From RPQK01 sp041946865 (lineage in GTDB: Bacteria; Acidobacteriota; UBA6911; RPQK01), in assembly GCA_041946865.1 (NCBI GenBank), contig JBHGBF010000066.1, positions 1-22,267 on the forward strand: 22,267 bases of DNA, read 5' to 3'. The notes under the pieces are model-generated. The model made no database searches and had not been told where the DNA came from. It saw only the letters and a list, made by a program, of their open reading frames with translations. Below are positions 7,283 to 15,142 of the stretch, piece after piece. Positions within the stretch are counted from its first letter, which is position 1, and every line of letters begins with the position of its first letter. The position numbers were made by a program, and so were the translations under genes.

Positions 7283-7885
7283 ATGGCAACCACGATAGCA
7301 ATGCCAGTTCCCCCTCAAAACTGTTTTGTTCACCCTACCGCCGATATCTCACCTCACGCTATGCTCGGAAACGGAGTGAGAATCTGGAATGGGGCGCAAG
7401 TTCGCGAAAGGGCTCGAATCGGCGACAACTGCATCATCGGGAAAGGGGTCTACATTGACTTCGACGTACGAGTCGGAGCTAACTGCAAGATCCAGAACGG
7501 CGCCTATCTTTATCATGGCGCCTATCTCGAGGGGGGGATCTTCATCGGGCCCCGGGTCTGTCTCACCAATGATCGCATCCCTCGGGCCATCACCCCTTCG
7601 GGCGCGCTCAAGCAGGCGGAAGACTGGGAGGTAGGAAAGATCACCATCCGCTACGGCGCGTCCCTCGGCACAGGGGTTATTGTCGTGCCGGGAGTCACAA
7701 TCGGCCGTTTCGCTATGGTGGGAGCCGGCGCCGTCGTCACGTCGGACGTGCCTGACCACGGCCTGGTGGTTGGTGTTCCGGCACACCTCGTAGGTTACGT
7801 GTGTTGTGATGGAGCCCGGCTTCAAGCACAAGACGGCTGTTTCTCGTGTCCTGGGTGTAACTGGAGACAGGACGGCAACCAATAG
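7283..7885 (+). CDS. Hexapeptide-repeat (left-handed beta-helix) acetyltransferase, WbpD/WlbB-like
   Basis: A 200-residue cytoplasmic acyltransferase. Hexapeptide repeats run from about residue 15 to 165 (HPTADISPHAMLGNGVRIW, ARIGDNCIIGKGVYID, VRVGANCKIQNGAYLYHGAYLE, IFIGPRVCLTND, IRYGASLGTGVIVVPGVTIG, AMVGAGAVVTSDVPDH, VVGVPAHLVGYV). CLTNDRIPRA and the C-terminal cysteines (VCCDGARL and CFSCPGC) are typical of the WbpD/WlbB group. That group N-acetylates the 3-amino group of UDP-2-acetamido-3-amino sugars with acetyl-CoA. The dehydrogenase at 16972 could act earlier in the same route, but the DegT aminotransferase that should link them is not in the window. It might instead O-acetylate the repeat unit. 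Gap to the upstream gene is 45 bases. Confidence 0.85.
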   Translation: MATTIAMPVPPQNCFVHPTADISPHAMLGNGVRIWNGAQVRERARIGDNCIIGKGVYIDFDVRVGANCKIQNGAYLYHGAYLEGGIFIGPRVCLTNDRIPRAITPSGALKQAEDWEVGKITIRYGASLGTGVIVVPGVTIGRFAMVGAGAVVTSDVPDHGLVVGVPAHLVGYVCCDGARLQAQDGCFSCPGCNWRQDGNQ

Positions 7886-7908
7886 GATTGAGAGATTAGC
7901 CGAATCAA

Positions 7909-9078
7909 ATGCGAGTTGTTCTGACTGGTGATTTCCCACAAGACGGGCAAGTGATCAGGGGTGGAGTCCAGGCAGCTTTTGCTTACCTGGCTCACGCCCT
8001 GAGCGAGATCCCGGGCATCGAGCTGCATGTAATCACCCGCCAGAAGGAGCGCGGCACGGCACCGAGCGAGAAGTGGACTGCTCGAATGCGCATCCATTAC
8101 CTCCCCGCTTCCCCCCGGTTTCAGCTAGCCCGCGATTTCAAGGATGACCGGCAGGCCTTCAACAGGGAGTTGGCTAAGATCAGGCCGGATGTGGTCCATG
8201 CTCACGACGCGACCGACTACGGCTACGCGGCGGTCCGTTGCGGCTACCCGGCCGTCGTCACGGCGCATGGGATCCGGCGCGAGGCTAGCCTCTACTACGG
8301 CCGGTTTCGCTTGCGCGCCCGCAACTACGTACATAGCCTCCTGATCGAACGCTACATCATGCGCCACACATGGTTCCTGATCGCGATCAGCCGCTATGTT
8401 ACGGATTACTTCCGTCACTCGCTCCGCCCCGATGTTCAGGTGCATTACATCAATAACGCGATCGACGAACGCTTTTTTCAACCAAGGGCGGAGGCGCAAG
8501 CGCCTCCAGTCGTCCTCTATGCCGGCCGCGTGATACCTCGCAAGAGGATCGAGGATCTCGTCCGTGCCTTTGCCCGCGTCGCACTGCGGGTTCCCGGCAG
8601 TCGGTTGAAGATCGCGGGAGAGACGGATAGCGAACCTGATTATGCTGCGTCCATCAGGCAGCTCGCAGCGGCTTGCGGTGTCAGTGACCGAACTGATTTT
8701 CTGGGGCAGTTGACAGAAACGAGAATACTGGAAGAGTTCCGGAGGTCTAGCGTCCTCGCACTCGCCTCCGCCCAAGAGACCGCGCCGATGGTCATCGCAC
8801 AAGCCCAGGCAGGCTCGTTGCCGGTTGTCGCCACTTCGGTTGGGGGAGTGGCTGAAATGATCGAAGACGGGAAAACGGGTTTTCTGGTACCTGTCCGGGA
8901 GATAGGAATTCTGGCGGAGCGGCTGGAGCGCCTGCTGGCCCAGCCGTCTATGGCCGATGATATTGGTCGCCGCGCGCATCGATTCGCGAAAGAGCAATAC
9001 AGCGCCGACCGTATTGCTCAGCGGACCTTCGGCGTCTATGAGCGGCTGATCGAGATGAGTCGAAGCCGCGTCGCATGA
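7909..9078 (+). CDS. Glycosyltransferase family 4 (first)
   Basis: A 389-residue GT-B glycosyltransferase that should add one sugar to the lipid-linked repeat unit at the cytoplasmic membrane face. The N-terminal domain shows DFPQ, the nucleotide-side loop GGVQAAFAYLAHAL, VVHAHDATDYG and AVVTAHGIRREA. SRYVTDYFR and INNAIDERFF mark the linker. The C-terminal Rossmann domain has VLYAGRVIPRKRIEDLV, DFLGQLTE and VLALASAQETAPMVIAQAQA followed by GSLPVVATSVGGVAEMIEDG. The usual E-x7-E pair is E290-x7-Q298 here, so the second acidic residue is changed. The gene starts 23 bases after the acetyltransferase; purine-rich bases at 7885-7894 are rather far from the ATG. Donor and linkage cannot be predicted. 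Confidence 0.9.
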   Translation: MRVVLTGDFPQDGQVIRGGVQAAFAYLAHALSEIPGIELHVITRQKERGTAPSEKWTARMRIHYLPASPRFQLARDFKDDRQAFNRELAKIRPDVVHAHDATDYGYAAVRCGYPAVVTAHGIRREASLYYGRFRLRARNYVHSLLIERYIMRHTWFLIAISRYVTDYFRHSLRPDVQVHYINNAIDERFFQPRAEAQAPPVVLYAGRVIPRKRIEDLVRAFARVALRVPGSRLKIAGETDSEPDYAASIRQLAAACGVSDRTDFLGQLTETRILEEFRRSSVLALASAQETAPMVIAQAQAGSLPVVATSVGGVAEMIEDGKTGFLVPVREIGILAERLERLLAQPSMADDIGRRAHRFAKEQYSADRIAQRTFGVYERLIEMSRSRVA

Positions 9079-9097
9079 CCTAGGGTCGGGAGTAATC

Positions 9098-9967
9098 ATG
9101 AAATACGTGGTGATTACCCCGGTTAGAAATGAAGCGGCCCACATCGTTCACACCCTGAACTCAATGGCCTACCAGTCGGTGAAACCAACCAGGTGGGTGA
9201 TCGTTGACGACGGGTCATCGGACGCCACACCTGACATCGTGGATCACTTTCGGACGCAATATTCGTGGATGCAGCTGATTGGAAGAAGTGATCGAGGGTT
9301 CAGACAGCGCGGTGCAGGTGTTGTCGAAGCATTCTATGTCGGCTACGACGCGCTCCACGACGTGGCTTTCGATGTTATCGCCAAGTTAGACGGCGATGTC
9401 TGCTTCAACTTTGACTATTTCGAGCGGCTGCTCCAGATTCTTTCGGATGACGCCCGCCTGGGAATTACCGGAGGTGCGGTTTACGAACCGGACGGTGAGC
9501 AATGGAAGCTGGCCTCCTTCCGGGACCACGTACGAGGCCCCACCAAGGTGTACCGCCGGACCTGCTTTGAGGCAATAGGTGGAATCGTGCGCTCCCTTGG
9601 CTGGGATGGCCTAGACGAATGGCAGGCTCGCGTCTTCGGGTGGAGAGTTCAGACAGCAATGGAAGTGCCCTTGTTACATTATCGACCAACGGGAGGCGCC
9701 ACCGGTTCGCTCAAGACTCGCGTCGAGCTAGGGTACGGAGCCCACTCGATCGGTTATCACCCGCTCTTTATGCTCGCGCGGTCCATCCGCCATCTCGCCA
9801 AACCGCCCTACGTCGTCGGCAGCTGCGCAATGATGGGCGCTTATCTCTGGGCGAGTCTGACCCGCCGAACACGGGCTGCGAACAGAGAGGTGATCCGCTA
9901 TGTGCGCCGGACACAACTCTCCCAGCTCGCCGGCTTGCTATTTGGCAAGAGCGTCCATCAGCGATGA
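9098..9967 (+). CDS. Glycosyltransferase family 2
   Basis: A 289-residue GT-A inverting glycosyltransferase. Visible motifs are ITPVRNEA (6-13), WVIVDDGSSDAT (33-44) for nucleotide binding, and KLDGDV (96-101), which holds the metal-binding D-x-D (D98, D100). GGIVRSLGWDGLDEWQA at about residues 160-176 corresponds to the acceptor-side ED-like motif. After about residue 220 there is a moderately hydrophobic tail (YVVGSCAMMGAYLWASL) that could sit at the membrane. GGGAG (9088-9092) is a good ribosome site six bases before the ATG. Gap to the upstream GT4 is 19 bases. It should add one residue of the repeat unit; the sugar is unknown. Confidence 0.9.
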   Translation: MKYVVITPVRNEAAHIVHTLNSMAYQSVKPTRWVIVDDGSSDATPDIVDHFRTQYSWMQLIGRSDRGFRQRGAGVVEAFYVGYDALHDVAFDVIAKLDGDVCFNFDYFERLLQILSDDARLGITGGAVYEPDGEQWKLASFRDHVRGPTKVYRRTCFEAIGGIVRSLGWDGLDEWQARVFGWRVQTAMEVPLLHYRPTGGATGSLKTRVELGYGAHSIGYHPLFMLARSIRHLAKPPYVVGSCAMMGAYLWASLTRRTRAANREVIRYVRRTQLSQLAGLLFGKSVHQR

Positions 9968-10006
9968 AGGTTCACTGCGGTCGATTCCCTCCGGACAGGA
10001 CACCCT

Positions 10007-11236
10007 ATGCGAATTACCTACATTGTAGGGACGTACCCCCGATTGAGCACGACGTTCATATCCCAGGAGATCATGGTTCTCCGTGAGCTGGGACACCAGG
10101 TGAACGTGATATCGATAAGGCGGCCGGACAATAGAGAAGAAGGCGTCACGTACTTGTTACCCGCCGCCTGGCTGGCTGTCCTTTGCGCTCACTTGTCCTT
10201 TGCGGCATTACGTCCCAGCCGTTACTTTGGGCTTCTCGGTTTCCTTTTGTCACGCCCGCACCCAAACCTGGTCGCCCGCCTCATGACTTTTCTTCATTTT
10301 GGAGAAGGCGTTTATGCAGCGAGCTTGGTAAGGAAGGCGGTTCCGGCTCACGTGCACGCACATTTCCTTGACCGCGCATCGTTGGTTGCCATGTGCGTAT
10401 CCCGCTTGTTGGACGTCCCGTACAGCTTGACCGCTCACGCACATGACATCTTTGTCCGTCCGGTCTTGGTGCGGGAGAAGATACAAGGATCAGCCTTCAC
10501 AGTTACCGTCTCACGGTTCAACCGCCGTTATCTTCTCCGGCAAGATCCGGAACTCCCCGAAGACAGGATCCTGGTGCTCCATCCCTGGGTGGATCTAGCC
10601 CGGTTTTGCCCGATACCAGGTCCTTTTGGCAGGACCAGACTTCGTATCCTTTCAGTTGCCCGGCTGGTCGAGAAGAAAGGCCACTTCTACCTGATCGAAG
10701 CCTGCCGCGTGATGTGGGAAAAGGGTATTGACTTCGAGTGCCAAATCGTTGGCGATGGCCCCCTGTTTAATGCGCTTCGCGATCAAATCCGGCTCTCTGG
10801 ATTGGCCAGACAAGTTGAGCTCTTGGGCGAGGCCAACCATGATGAGATCGTTAAGCGGCTTTCAGAATGCGATATTTTCGTCCTCCCATGCGTGGTGGCA
10901 TCCGACGGAGATCGTGACGGAATGCCAGTGGCGCTGGCTGAGGCGATGGCCATGGAAGTACCCGTGGTCACCACCGCTGTGGCGGGAATTAATGAAATGG
11001 TGCAACCGGGGACGGGCCTGCTGGTCGCACAAAAGGACCCGGCGGCACTGGCAGATGCCATCGAGTGGCTGGACCATGCGGGCCCTGAAGTGCGCCAGGC
11101 GATCGGCAAGCGTGGACGAGCAATAATCGCCAAGGAGTTCGATCTTAAGACGGGCGTTCGACTCTTGGCCGACCAGTTCGCTCGGAGCGCAATGCATAGC
11201 AAAGGCTTTTTTGAGCAGTGGGTACCGAGCTTTTAA
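10007..11236 (+). CDS. Glycosyltransferase family 4 (second)
   Basis: A 409-residue GT-B glycosyltransferase. The N-terminal half contains YIVGTYPRLSTTFISQEI, a motif common in colanic-acid type WcaL/AmsK transferases, plus HVHAHFLDRAS and YSLTAHAHDIFV. The C-terminal half has ILSVARLVEKKGHFYLIEAC, CQIVGDGPL, VELLGEANHDEIVKRL and DGMPVALAEAMAMEVPVV, giving a D304-x7-E312 form of the E-x7-E signature. A hydrophobic stretch at about residues 47-80 (YLLPAAWLAVLCAHLSFAAL and on) suggests membrane association. GGACAGGA (9993-10000) precedes the ATG by six bases. It acts in repeat-unit assembly; donor unknown. Confidence 0.9.
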   Translation: MRITYIVGTYPRLSTTFISQEIMVLRELGHQVNVISIRRPDNREEGVTYLLPAAWLAVLCAHLSFAALRPSRYFGLLGFLLSRPHPNLVARLMTFLHFGEGVYAASLVRKAVPAHVHAHFLDRASLVAMCVSRLLDVPYSLTAHAHDIFVRPVLVREKIQGSAFTVTVSRFNRRYLLRQDPELPEDRILVLHPWVDLARFCPIPGPFGRTRLRILSVARLVEKKGHFYLIEACRVMWEKGIDFECQIVGDGPLFNALRDQIRLSGLARQVELLGEANHDEIVKRLSECDIFVLPCVVASDGDRDGMPVALAEAMAMEVPVVTTAVAGINEMVQPGTGLLVAQKDPAALADAIEWLDHAGPEVRQAIGKRGRAIIAKEFDLKTGVRLLADQFARSAMHSKGFFEQWVPSF

Positions 11237-11287
11237 ATGCTCCGTGCGCGGCTCACAAAAGCGTGCTGGTCTCATTTCGCGTGTTCC

Positions 11288-11292
11288 GAGGA
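11288..11292 (+). promoter_or_regulatory. Ribosome binding site deciding the start at 11298
   Basis: GAGGA lies five bases before the ATG at 11298. An upstream in-frame ATG at 11211 would overlap the preceding gene and add 29 residues unlike the family, so 11298 is chosen. Confidence 0.7.
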
Positions 11293-11297
11293 CAACT

Positions 11298-12497
11298 ATG
11301 AATAGCGGCCAAAAGAGCAAGACGCACTGTATGGTGGTTCACGCTTACTACCCTCTGGGCGAATCCCGAGTCGAGCGCCAGGCCCAAGCATTGATCCGGG
11401 CCGGATACCGCGTCGATGTCATTTGCCTGAAGGACAAAGGTGAGGCCAGGCATGAGTGGGTAGATGGAGTCGAAGTGCACCGCCTTCCGGTCGCGCGAAA
11501 CAAGCGCCGTGGTCCTGTCCTCCAGATGCTCGAATATTTAAGGTTCTTCGCGCTTGCGTCGGTGAAAGTCGGACTTCTTCACGTTCGGCGCAGATACGGT
11601 GTCGTTCAGATTCACAATCTGCCGGACTTCCTCGTCTTCTCCGGCCTGGGGGCAAGGCTCCTCGGTGCCCGGCTGATTCTCGATATTCACGACGTCATGC
11701 CGGAGTTCTATGCCGCCTCCTTCGGCCGAAGCTTAGACAGCTGGCCGGTCCGGCTGGTCGCCTTTCAAGAGCGCCTCTCTTGTCGGTTCGCAGACCACGT
11801 CATCACCGTAACTGAATCGTGGCGCAAGACGCTCATCGATCGAGGCGTCAAGCCTGAAAAATGCACCGTGGTGATGAACGTGGCGGACGAAGCGATTTTC
11901 AACAAAGCGGCTGGACAGGTGCGTAAAAGTAAGTCGGACCGAGTTGGATTTCGAGTGTTGTACCACGGTTCGCTCACCTCACGATACGGGATCGATCTGA
12001 TTATCCGGGCTGCAGACGTACTTCGCGATCGAATTTCAGGACTGCAAGTGATGATTCACGGCACCGGGGCCGCACTTCCAGATCTCCAGGCCCTTACTCG
12101 GAGACTGGTATTATCCGAGCGAATCCACTTCAGCAGGGACCTCGTTCCAATCCAGGACCTGCCCCGGCTGATCACTTGGGCCGACGTGGCTGTCGTGCCT
12201 TACCTTCGAGACATTTTCACCGACGGAATTCTCCCGACGAAGCTGATGGAATACGCCGCGCTGGGCATCCCTGTCATCGCGGCTCGAACGCCCGCCATCG
12301 AATCTTACTTCAACGAGGACATGGTGGAGTTTTTCAGGCCCGGAGACTACCGAGAACTGGCTGATCGGATTCTAAGACTTTACCGGGAAACTAGCCGAAG
12401 GGAAGAGCTGGCCGAAAACGCCGCCAGATTCAACCGACTGCACAGCTGGAAGACGGTCGCCGGCGGCTACACCGCGCTCGTAGAACGGCTCTTTTGA
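11298..12497 (+). CDS. Glycosyltransferase family 4 (third)
   Basis: A 399-residue GT-B glycosyltransferase. The start region MVVHAYYPLGESRVERQAQAL, then VDVICLKDKGEA and VDGVEVHRLPV, VVQIHNLPDFLVFSGLGAR and LILDIHDVMPEFY, are typical of the N-terminal acceptor domain. VITVTESWRKTLIDRGV precedes the linker. The C-terminal donor domain has VLYHGSLTSRYGIDLIIRA, MIHGTGAALPDLQ, and DGILPTKLMEYAALGIPVIA with D309 and E318 near the E-x7-E position. It is the longest-spaced member of the run (61 bases after the previous stop) but still has no internal promoter I can see. It completes a set of four glycosyltransferases, suggesting a repeat unit of up to five sugars including the priming sugar. Confidence 0.9.
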   Translation: MNSGQKSKTHCMVVHAYYPLGESRVERQAQALIRAGYRVDVICLKDKGEARHEWVDGVEVHRLPVARNKRRGPVLQMLEYLRFFALASVKVGLLHVRRRYGVVQIHNLPDFLVFSGLGARLLGARLILDIHDVMPEFYAASFGRSLDSWPVRLVAFQERLSCRFADHVITVTESWRKTLIDRGVKPEKCTVVMNVADEAIFNKAAGQVRKSKSDRVGFRVLYHGSLTSRYGIDLIIRAADVLRDRISGLQVMIHGTGAALPDLQALTRRLVLSERIHFSRDLVPIQDLPRLITWADVAVVPYLRDIFTDGILPTKLMEYAALGIPVIAARTPAIESYFNEDMVEFFRPGDYRELADRILRLYRETSRREELAENAARFNRLHSWKTVAGGYTALVERLF

Positions 12498-12516
12498 ACC
12501 AGACAAGCCCGCAGGG

Positions 12517-12522
12517 AAAGGA
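12517..12522 (+). promoter_or_regulatory. Ribosome binding site deciding the start at 12530
   Basis: AAAGGA lies seven bases before the ATG at 12530. A TTG at 12494, overlapping the previous stop codon, is in the same frame but adds only 12 non-conserved residues. Confidence 0.65.
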
Positions 12523-12529
12523 CTCTCTC

Positions 12530-13492
12530 ATGGCCTTGCCGTCCACTGCTCAATCTATCCGCTCCCCCATAGTTCAAACCCTGCGCGATCGACCCGTGTT
12601 CATTCTTGGCGTAAGCCGAAGCGGCACGACATTGATGCGGAAAATACTGAACTCTTCAGAAGAACTGGCCATCTGCGACGAGAACAACTTTCTGGGGGAT
12701 GTGATCGAATCGGAAGGCGTACGACAGAAGCTCCGCCGTTTCGGAGATCTACGCCTTGACGAGAACGCCCGGCGCGCGGTTGAGGCGCTTTACAACGGAG
12801 TCCTGGCGGGACGCTTTCGTGGAGACCCAAAATCTCATTGGAAATGGATAACCAGGAAAGTGCCGCGGGAGGAATTCCTGCGCCGGTTACTGGCCTCGGA
12901 TCGGAGCGAGCGGTCCCTGTTCAGGATCATGATGGAGGTCTATGCCGATCACAGGCAAAAACCCGGGATCGGAGAGAAAACTCCTGCACACGTGCGCTAC
13001 GTTCCAACGATTCTGGAGTGGTTCCCGGAATGCCGAATCGTTCACATGGTGCGCGATCCCCGGGCCGTCTTTGTCTCGGATTTACGCCGGCGCTGGGCTG
13101 AACCGGTTACGCCACCTTACCGGGAATTAAAGCACTCTCGTGCCCTCTTCAAGCTCTATGTGCTTCTTTACACCACTGCGGTCTGGTTTGACAGCGTGCG
13201 TCGGCTGTCACACTACAGTCGGCAGTATTCCTCAAATTACCAGGTCGTCCGGTTCGAGGATCTCGTCAGCCAGCCAGAAAAGGAGATACGGCAAGTTTGC
13301 CGGTTTATAGGAGTCGGCTTCACTCCGCGCATGGTCCGGCAAAAAGTCGTCAGCCGAGGATTCGCCATGGGACAATCGGGCTTTGATCGGCACGCCGCCG
13401 ACCGTTGGCGGCAGCAGATTGATTCATGGTCGAATGCCTGGCTGAGCACCTGCCTCAGCCGGCAGATGAAACGCCTTGGATACACTCGATGA
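12530..13492 (+). CDS. PAPS-dependent sulfotransferase (first)
   Basis: A 320-residue enzyme of the Sulfotransfer family, which moves sulfate from PAPS to a hydroxyl or amine. The 5'-phosphosulfate loop is RPVFILGVSRSGTTLMRKIL (21-40), with the SRSGTT core. The 3'-phosphate site is IVHMVRDPRAVFVS (170-183), with R175 and S183. WFPECR before it, GEKTP mid-protein and YQVVRFEDLVSQPEKEIRQVCRFIGV late on are all family marks. There is no signal peptide, so sulfation should happen in the cytoplasm, where PAPS is made. The sulfate activation enzyme is encoded two genes downstream, and a second sulfotransferase follows. The natural acceptor is probably a sugar of the lipid-linked repeat unit, though sulfation of another molecule cannot be ruled out. 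Confidence 0.88.
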   Translation: MALPSTAQSIRSPIVQTLRDRPVFILGVSRSGTTLMRKILNSSEELAICDENNFLGDVIESEGVRQKLRRFGDLRLDENARRAVEALYNGVLAGRFRGDPKSHWKWITRKVPREEFLRRLLASDRSERSLFRIMMEVYADHRQKPGIGEKTPAHVRYVPTILEWFPECRIVHMVRDPRAVFVSDLRRRWAEPVTPPYRELKHSRALFKLYVLLYTTAVWFDSVRRLSHYSRQYSSNYQVVRFEDLVSQPEKEIRQVCRFIGVGFTPRMVRQKVVSRGFAMGQSGFDRHAADRWRQQIDSWSNAWLSTCLSRQMKRLGYTR

Positions 13493-13536
13493 GATTCGCC
13501 CAGCTGCCGGAAGCGTCGAACGTCTAGCTGAAGTCA

Positions 13537-15111
13537 ATGGGAGAATTAGCAGGCCGACCCGCAGCTTTTCGGCTGCCGCGCGAGTCTGAGCAATCAGCGT
13601 TGGTGCCGGCCGCCAAGGGGACAAGCGTTCTCCTTGCGGGGAAGCTCTTTACTTACTTCGTGCGCCTGGCCATGGGGATCCTCCTTGGCCGGCTCTTGGG
13701 CGCGGATCAATTCGGTCTTTATACTCTTTCGCTGACTGCCGCCACTGTGGCAGGAAGCCTGGGTCACCTGGGTCTCGACGTAACCCTGGTTCGTTACATC
13801 TCGATGTATCGAAGCCGTGGGGACCAGGCACGTCTTTGGGGGACGCTGCAGATAGGCGCCATTGGCGCATTGGCCGCAACGGTCGCCGGTTTGGTTTTGT
13901 TTTCGGCCTCGAATTATCTTGCGGTGGAGGTCTTCCATGATAAGCGGCTTGCGCACCTTTTCAGGATTGCCAGTATTGTCGTCCCGTTCCTTGCGATAAA
14001 CGATCTGCTCTGTGGAGCCACGCAGGGCTTCAAGAATTTTCATTACACGGTCCTCGCACAGCAGTTCGCTCAGCCCGCCTTTCGGATGCTCCTTCTCGTC
14101 TTCATCGCCGTTACCATTGGACTGGATCCGGATCTCGCCACTCTCGCTTTTCTCATCGCCACAATCGGAACGAGCTTGATCCTCTTCTATTTCCTGAACA
14201 AGCAGTTTTCTCTTAGGCGGCCGTGGAGTGAGGGGCGGCGGGAAACCCGCGAGGTCCTCGGTTTCTCCTTTCCGATCTATGTCGCCGGGCTCATCAAGGA
14301 TTTCGGGTCGAACATTCAGGCTCTTCTGATCGGCAGCCTGCACGCGGCGAGGAGCGTCGGTATATACACAGCCGCTGCGAACTTCAACATGATCGGGCAG
14401 GTCTTCCACACCTCGATTTCCGTGGCCTCCATGCCGATCCTGTGCGAATTGCACGATCGACGGCAATGGGGCGAGCTGAGTCGTTACTACCAGACGACAA
14501 CCAAGTGGACCTTGGCCTTGAATCTCCCCATGTTCCTGGTTGTCCTGCTGTTTCCCACCCCCGTCCTCGCGTTGATAGGGAAAGGGTTCGAACAAGGAGC
14601 GGGGGTGCTGATCATCCTGGCTTGGGTGAACTTGCTTCGGACCGGTACCGGACTGGGAGGGGGCATTATCGACATGACCGGACACACTCGGTTGAAGTTG
14701 GCAAACACCATCGGGATGATCGCGATTTCGGCAGGGATGAATATTCTCCTCGTTCCCGGCATGGGAATGTATGGCGCAGCTTGGGCCGCTCTCGTCGCCG
14801 CCTTCACCATCAACACCGCTCGATTGGTTGAGGTGTACGTGTTGCTTCGCCTTCAGCCTTACAACGTCGAAATCCTCAAACCGCTTGGAGCAGGGCTAGT
14901 GGCGAGCCTGGCCGCCTGGGCTGCTTACGTCGCCACTGGTCCACTCGGAATGTACCCGGCTTTCGCTGCAGGCTGTGTCGTGCTCGCGATTACTTATCTG
15001 GCCCTCGTCACCCTCTTTGGCCTGGCACCCGAAGATCAAATCGTTTTGGCGGCATTCCGTCGTCGCTTTAATCGTACGCTCGGAAAGGACTATGAACGCC
15101 ACCAGTCATAG
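13537..15111 (+). CDS. Wzx-type polysaccharide flippase (MOP superfamily)
   Basis: A 524-residue integral membrane protein with about 12-14 hydrophobic segments from residue 28 onward. The start KGTSVLLAGKLFTYFVRLAMG with LLGRLLGADQFGLYTLSLTAA is the characteristic first two helices of polysaccharide-biosynthesis flippases (oligosaccharide flippase family). LGFSFPIYVAGLIKDFGS and AARSVGIYTAAANFNMIGQV mark the repeat of the fold in the second half. It should turn the completed undecaprenyl-linked unit to the periplasmic side. The first 25 residues are hydrophilic and cytoplasmic. It follows the sulfotransferase by 44 bases; only a weak GAAG precedes the ATG. Together with the downstream Wzy-like gene and the Wzz/kinase it indicates a Wzx/Wzy-dependent pathway. 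Confidence 0.9.
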   Translation: MGELAGRPAAFRLPRESEQSALVPAAKGTSVLLAGKLFTYFVRLAMGILLGRLLGADQFGLYTLSLTAATVAGSLGHLGLDVTLVRYISMYRSRGDQARLWGTLQIGAIGALAATVAGLVLFSASNYLAVEVFHDKRLAHLFRIASIVVPFLAINDLLCGATQGFKNFHYTVLAQQFAQPAFRMLLLVFIAVTIGLDPDLATLAFLIATIGTSLILFYFLNKQFSLRRPWSEGRRETREVLGFSFPIYVAGLIKDFGSNIQALLIGSLHAARSVGIYTAAANFNMIGQVFHTSISVASMPILCELHDRRQWGELSRYYQTTTKWTLALNLPMFLVVLLFPTPVLALIGKGFEQGAGVLIILAWVNLLRTGTGLGGGIIDMTGHTRLKLANTIGMIAISAGMNILLVPGMGMYGAAWAALVAAFTINTARLVEVYVLLRLQPYNVEILKPLGAGLVASLAAWAAYVATGPLGMYPAFAAGCVVLAITYLALVTLFGLAPEDQIVLAAFRRRFNRTLGKDYERHQS

Positions 15112-15129
15112 CCCGAGAACCTGATAACT

Positions 15130-15136
15130 AAAGGAG
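15130..15136 (+). promoter_or_regulatory. Ribosome binding site supporting a GTG start
   Basis: AAAGGAG lies six bases before GTG at 15143, which fixes this non-ATG start for the sulfate-activation gene. Confidence 0.75.
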
Positions 15137-15142
15137 AGCAAC

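Noticed and set aside
8125..9144. A 339-codon minus-strand frame opposite the first GT4
   Set aside because: No recognisable domain, and the plus strand carries a full GT4 with conserved motifs; a shadow frame.
13594..14685. A 363-codon open frame on the minus strand opposite the flippase gene
   Set aside because: Its product is low-complexity, rich in Gln, Glu, Asp and Arg, as expected of an antisense shadow of a membrane protein; the plus-strand gene has clear family motifs.
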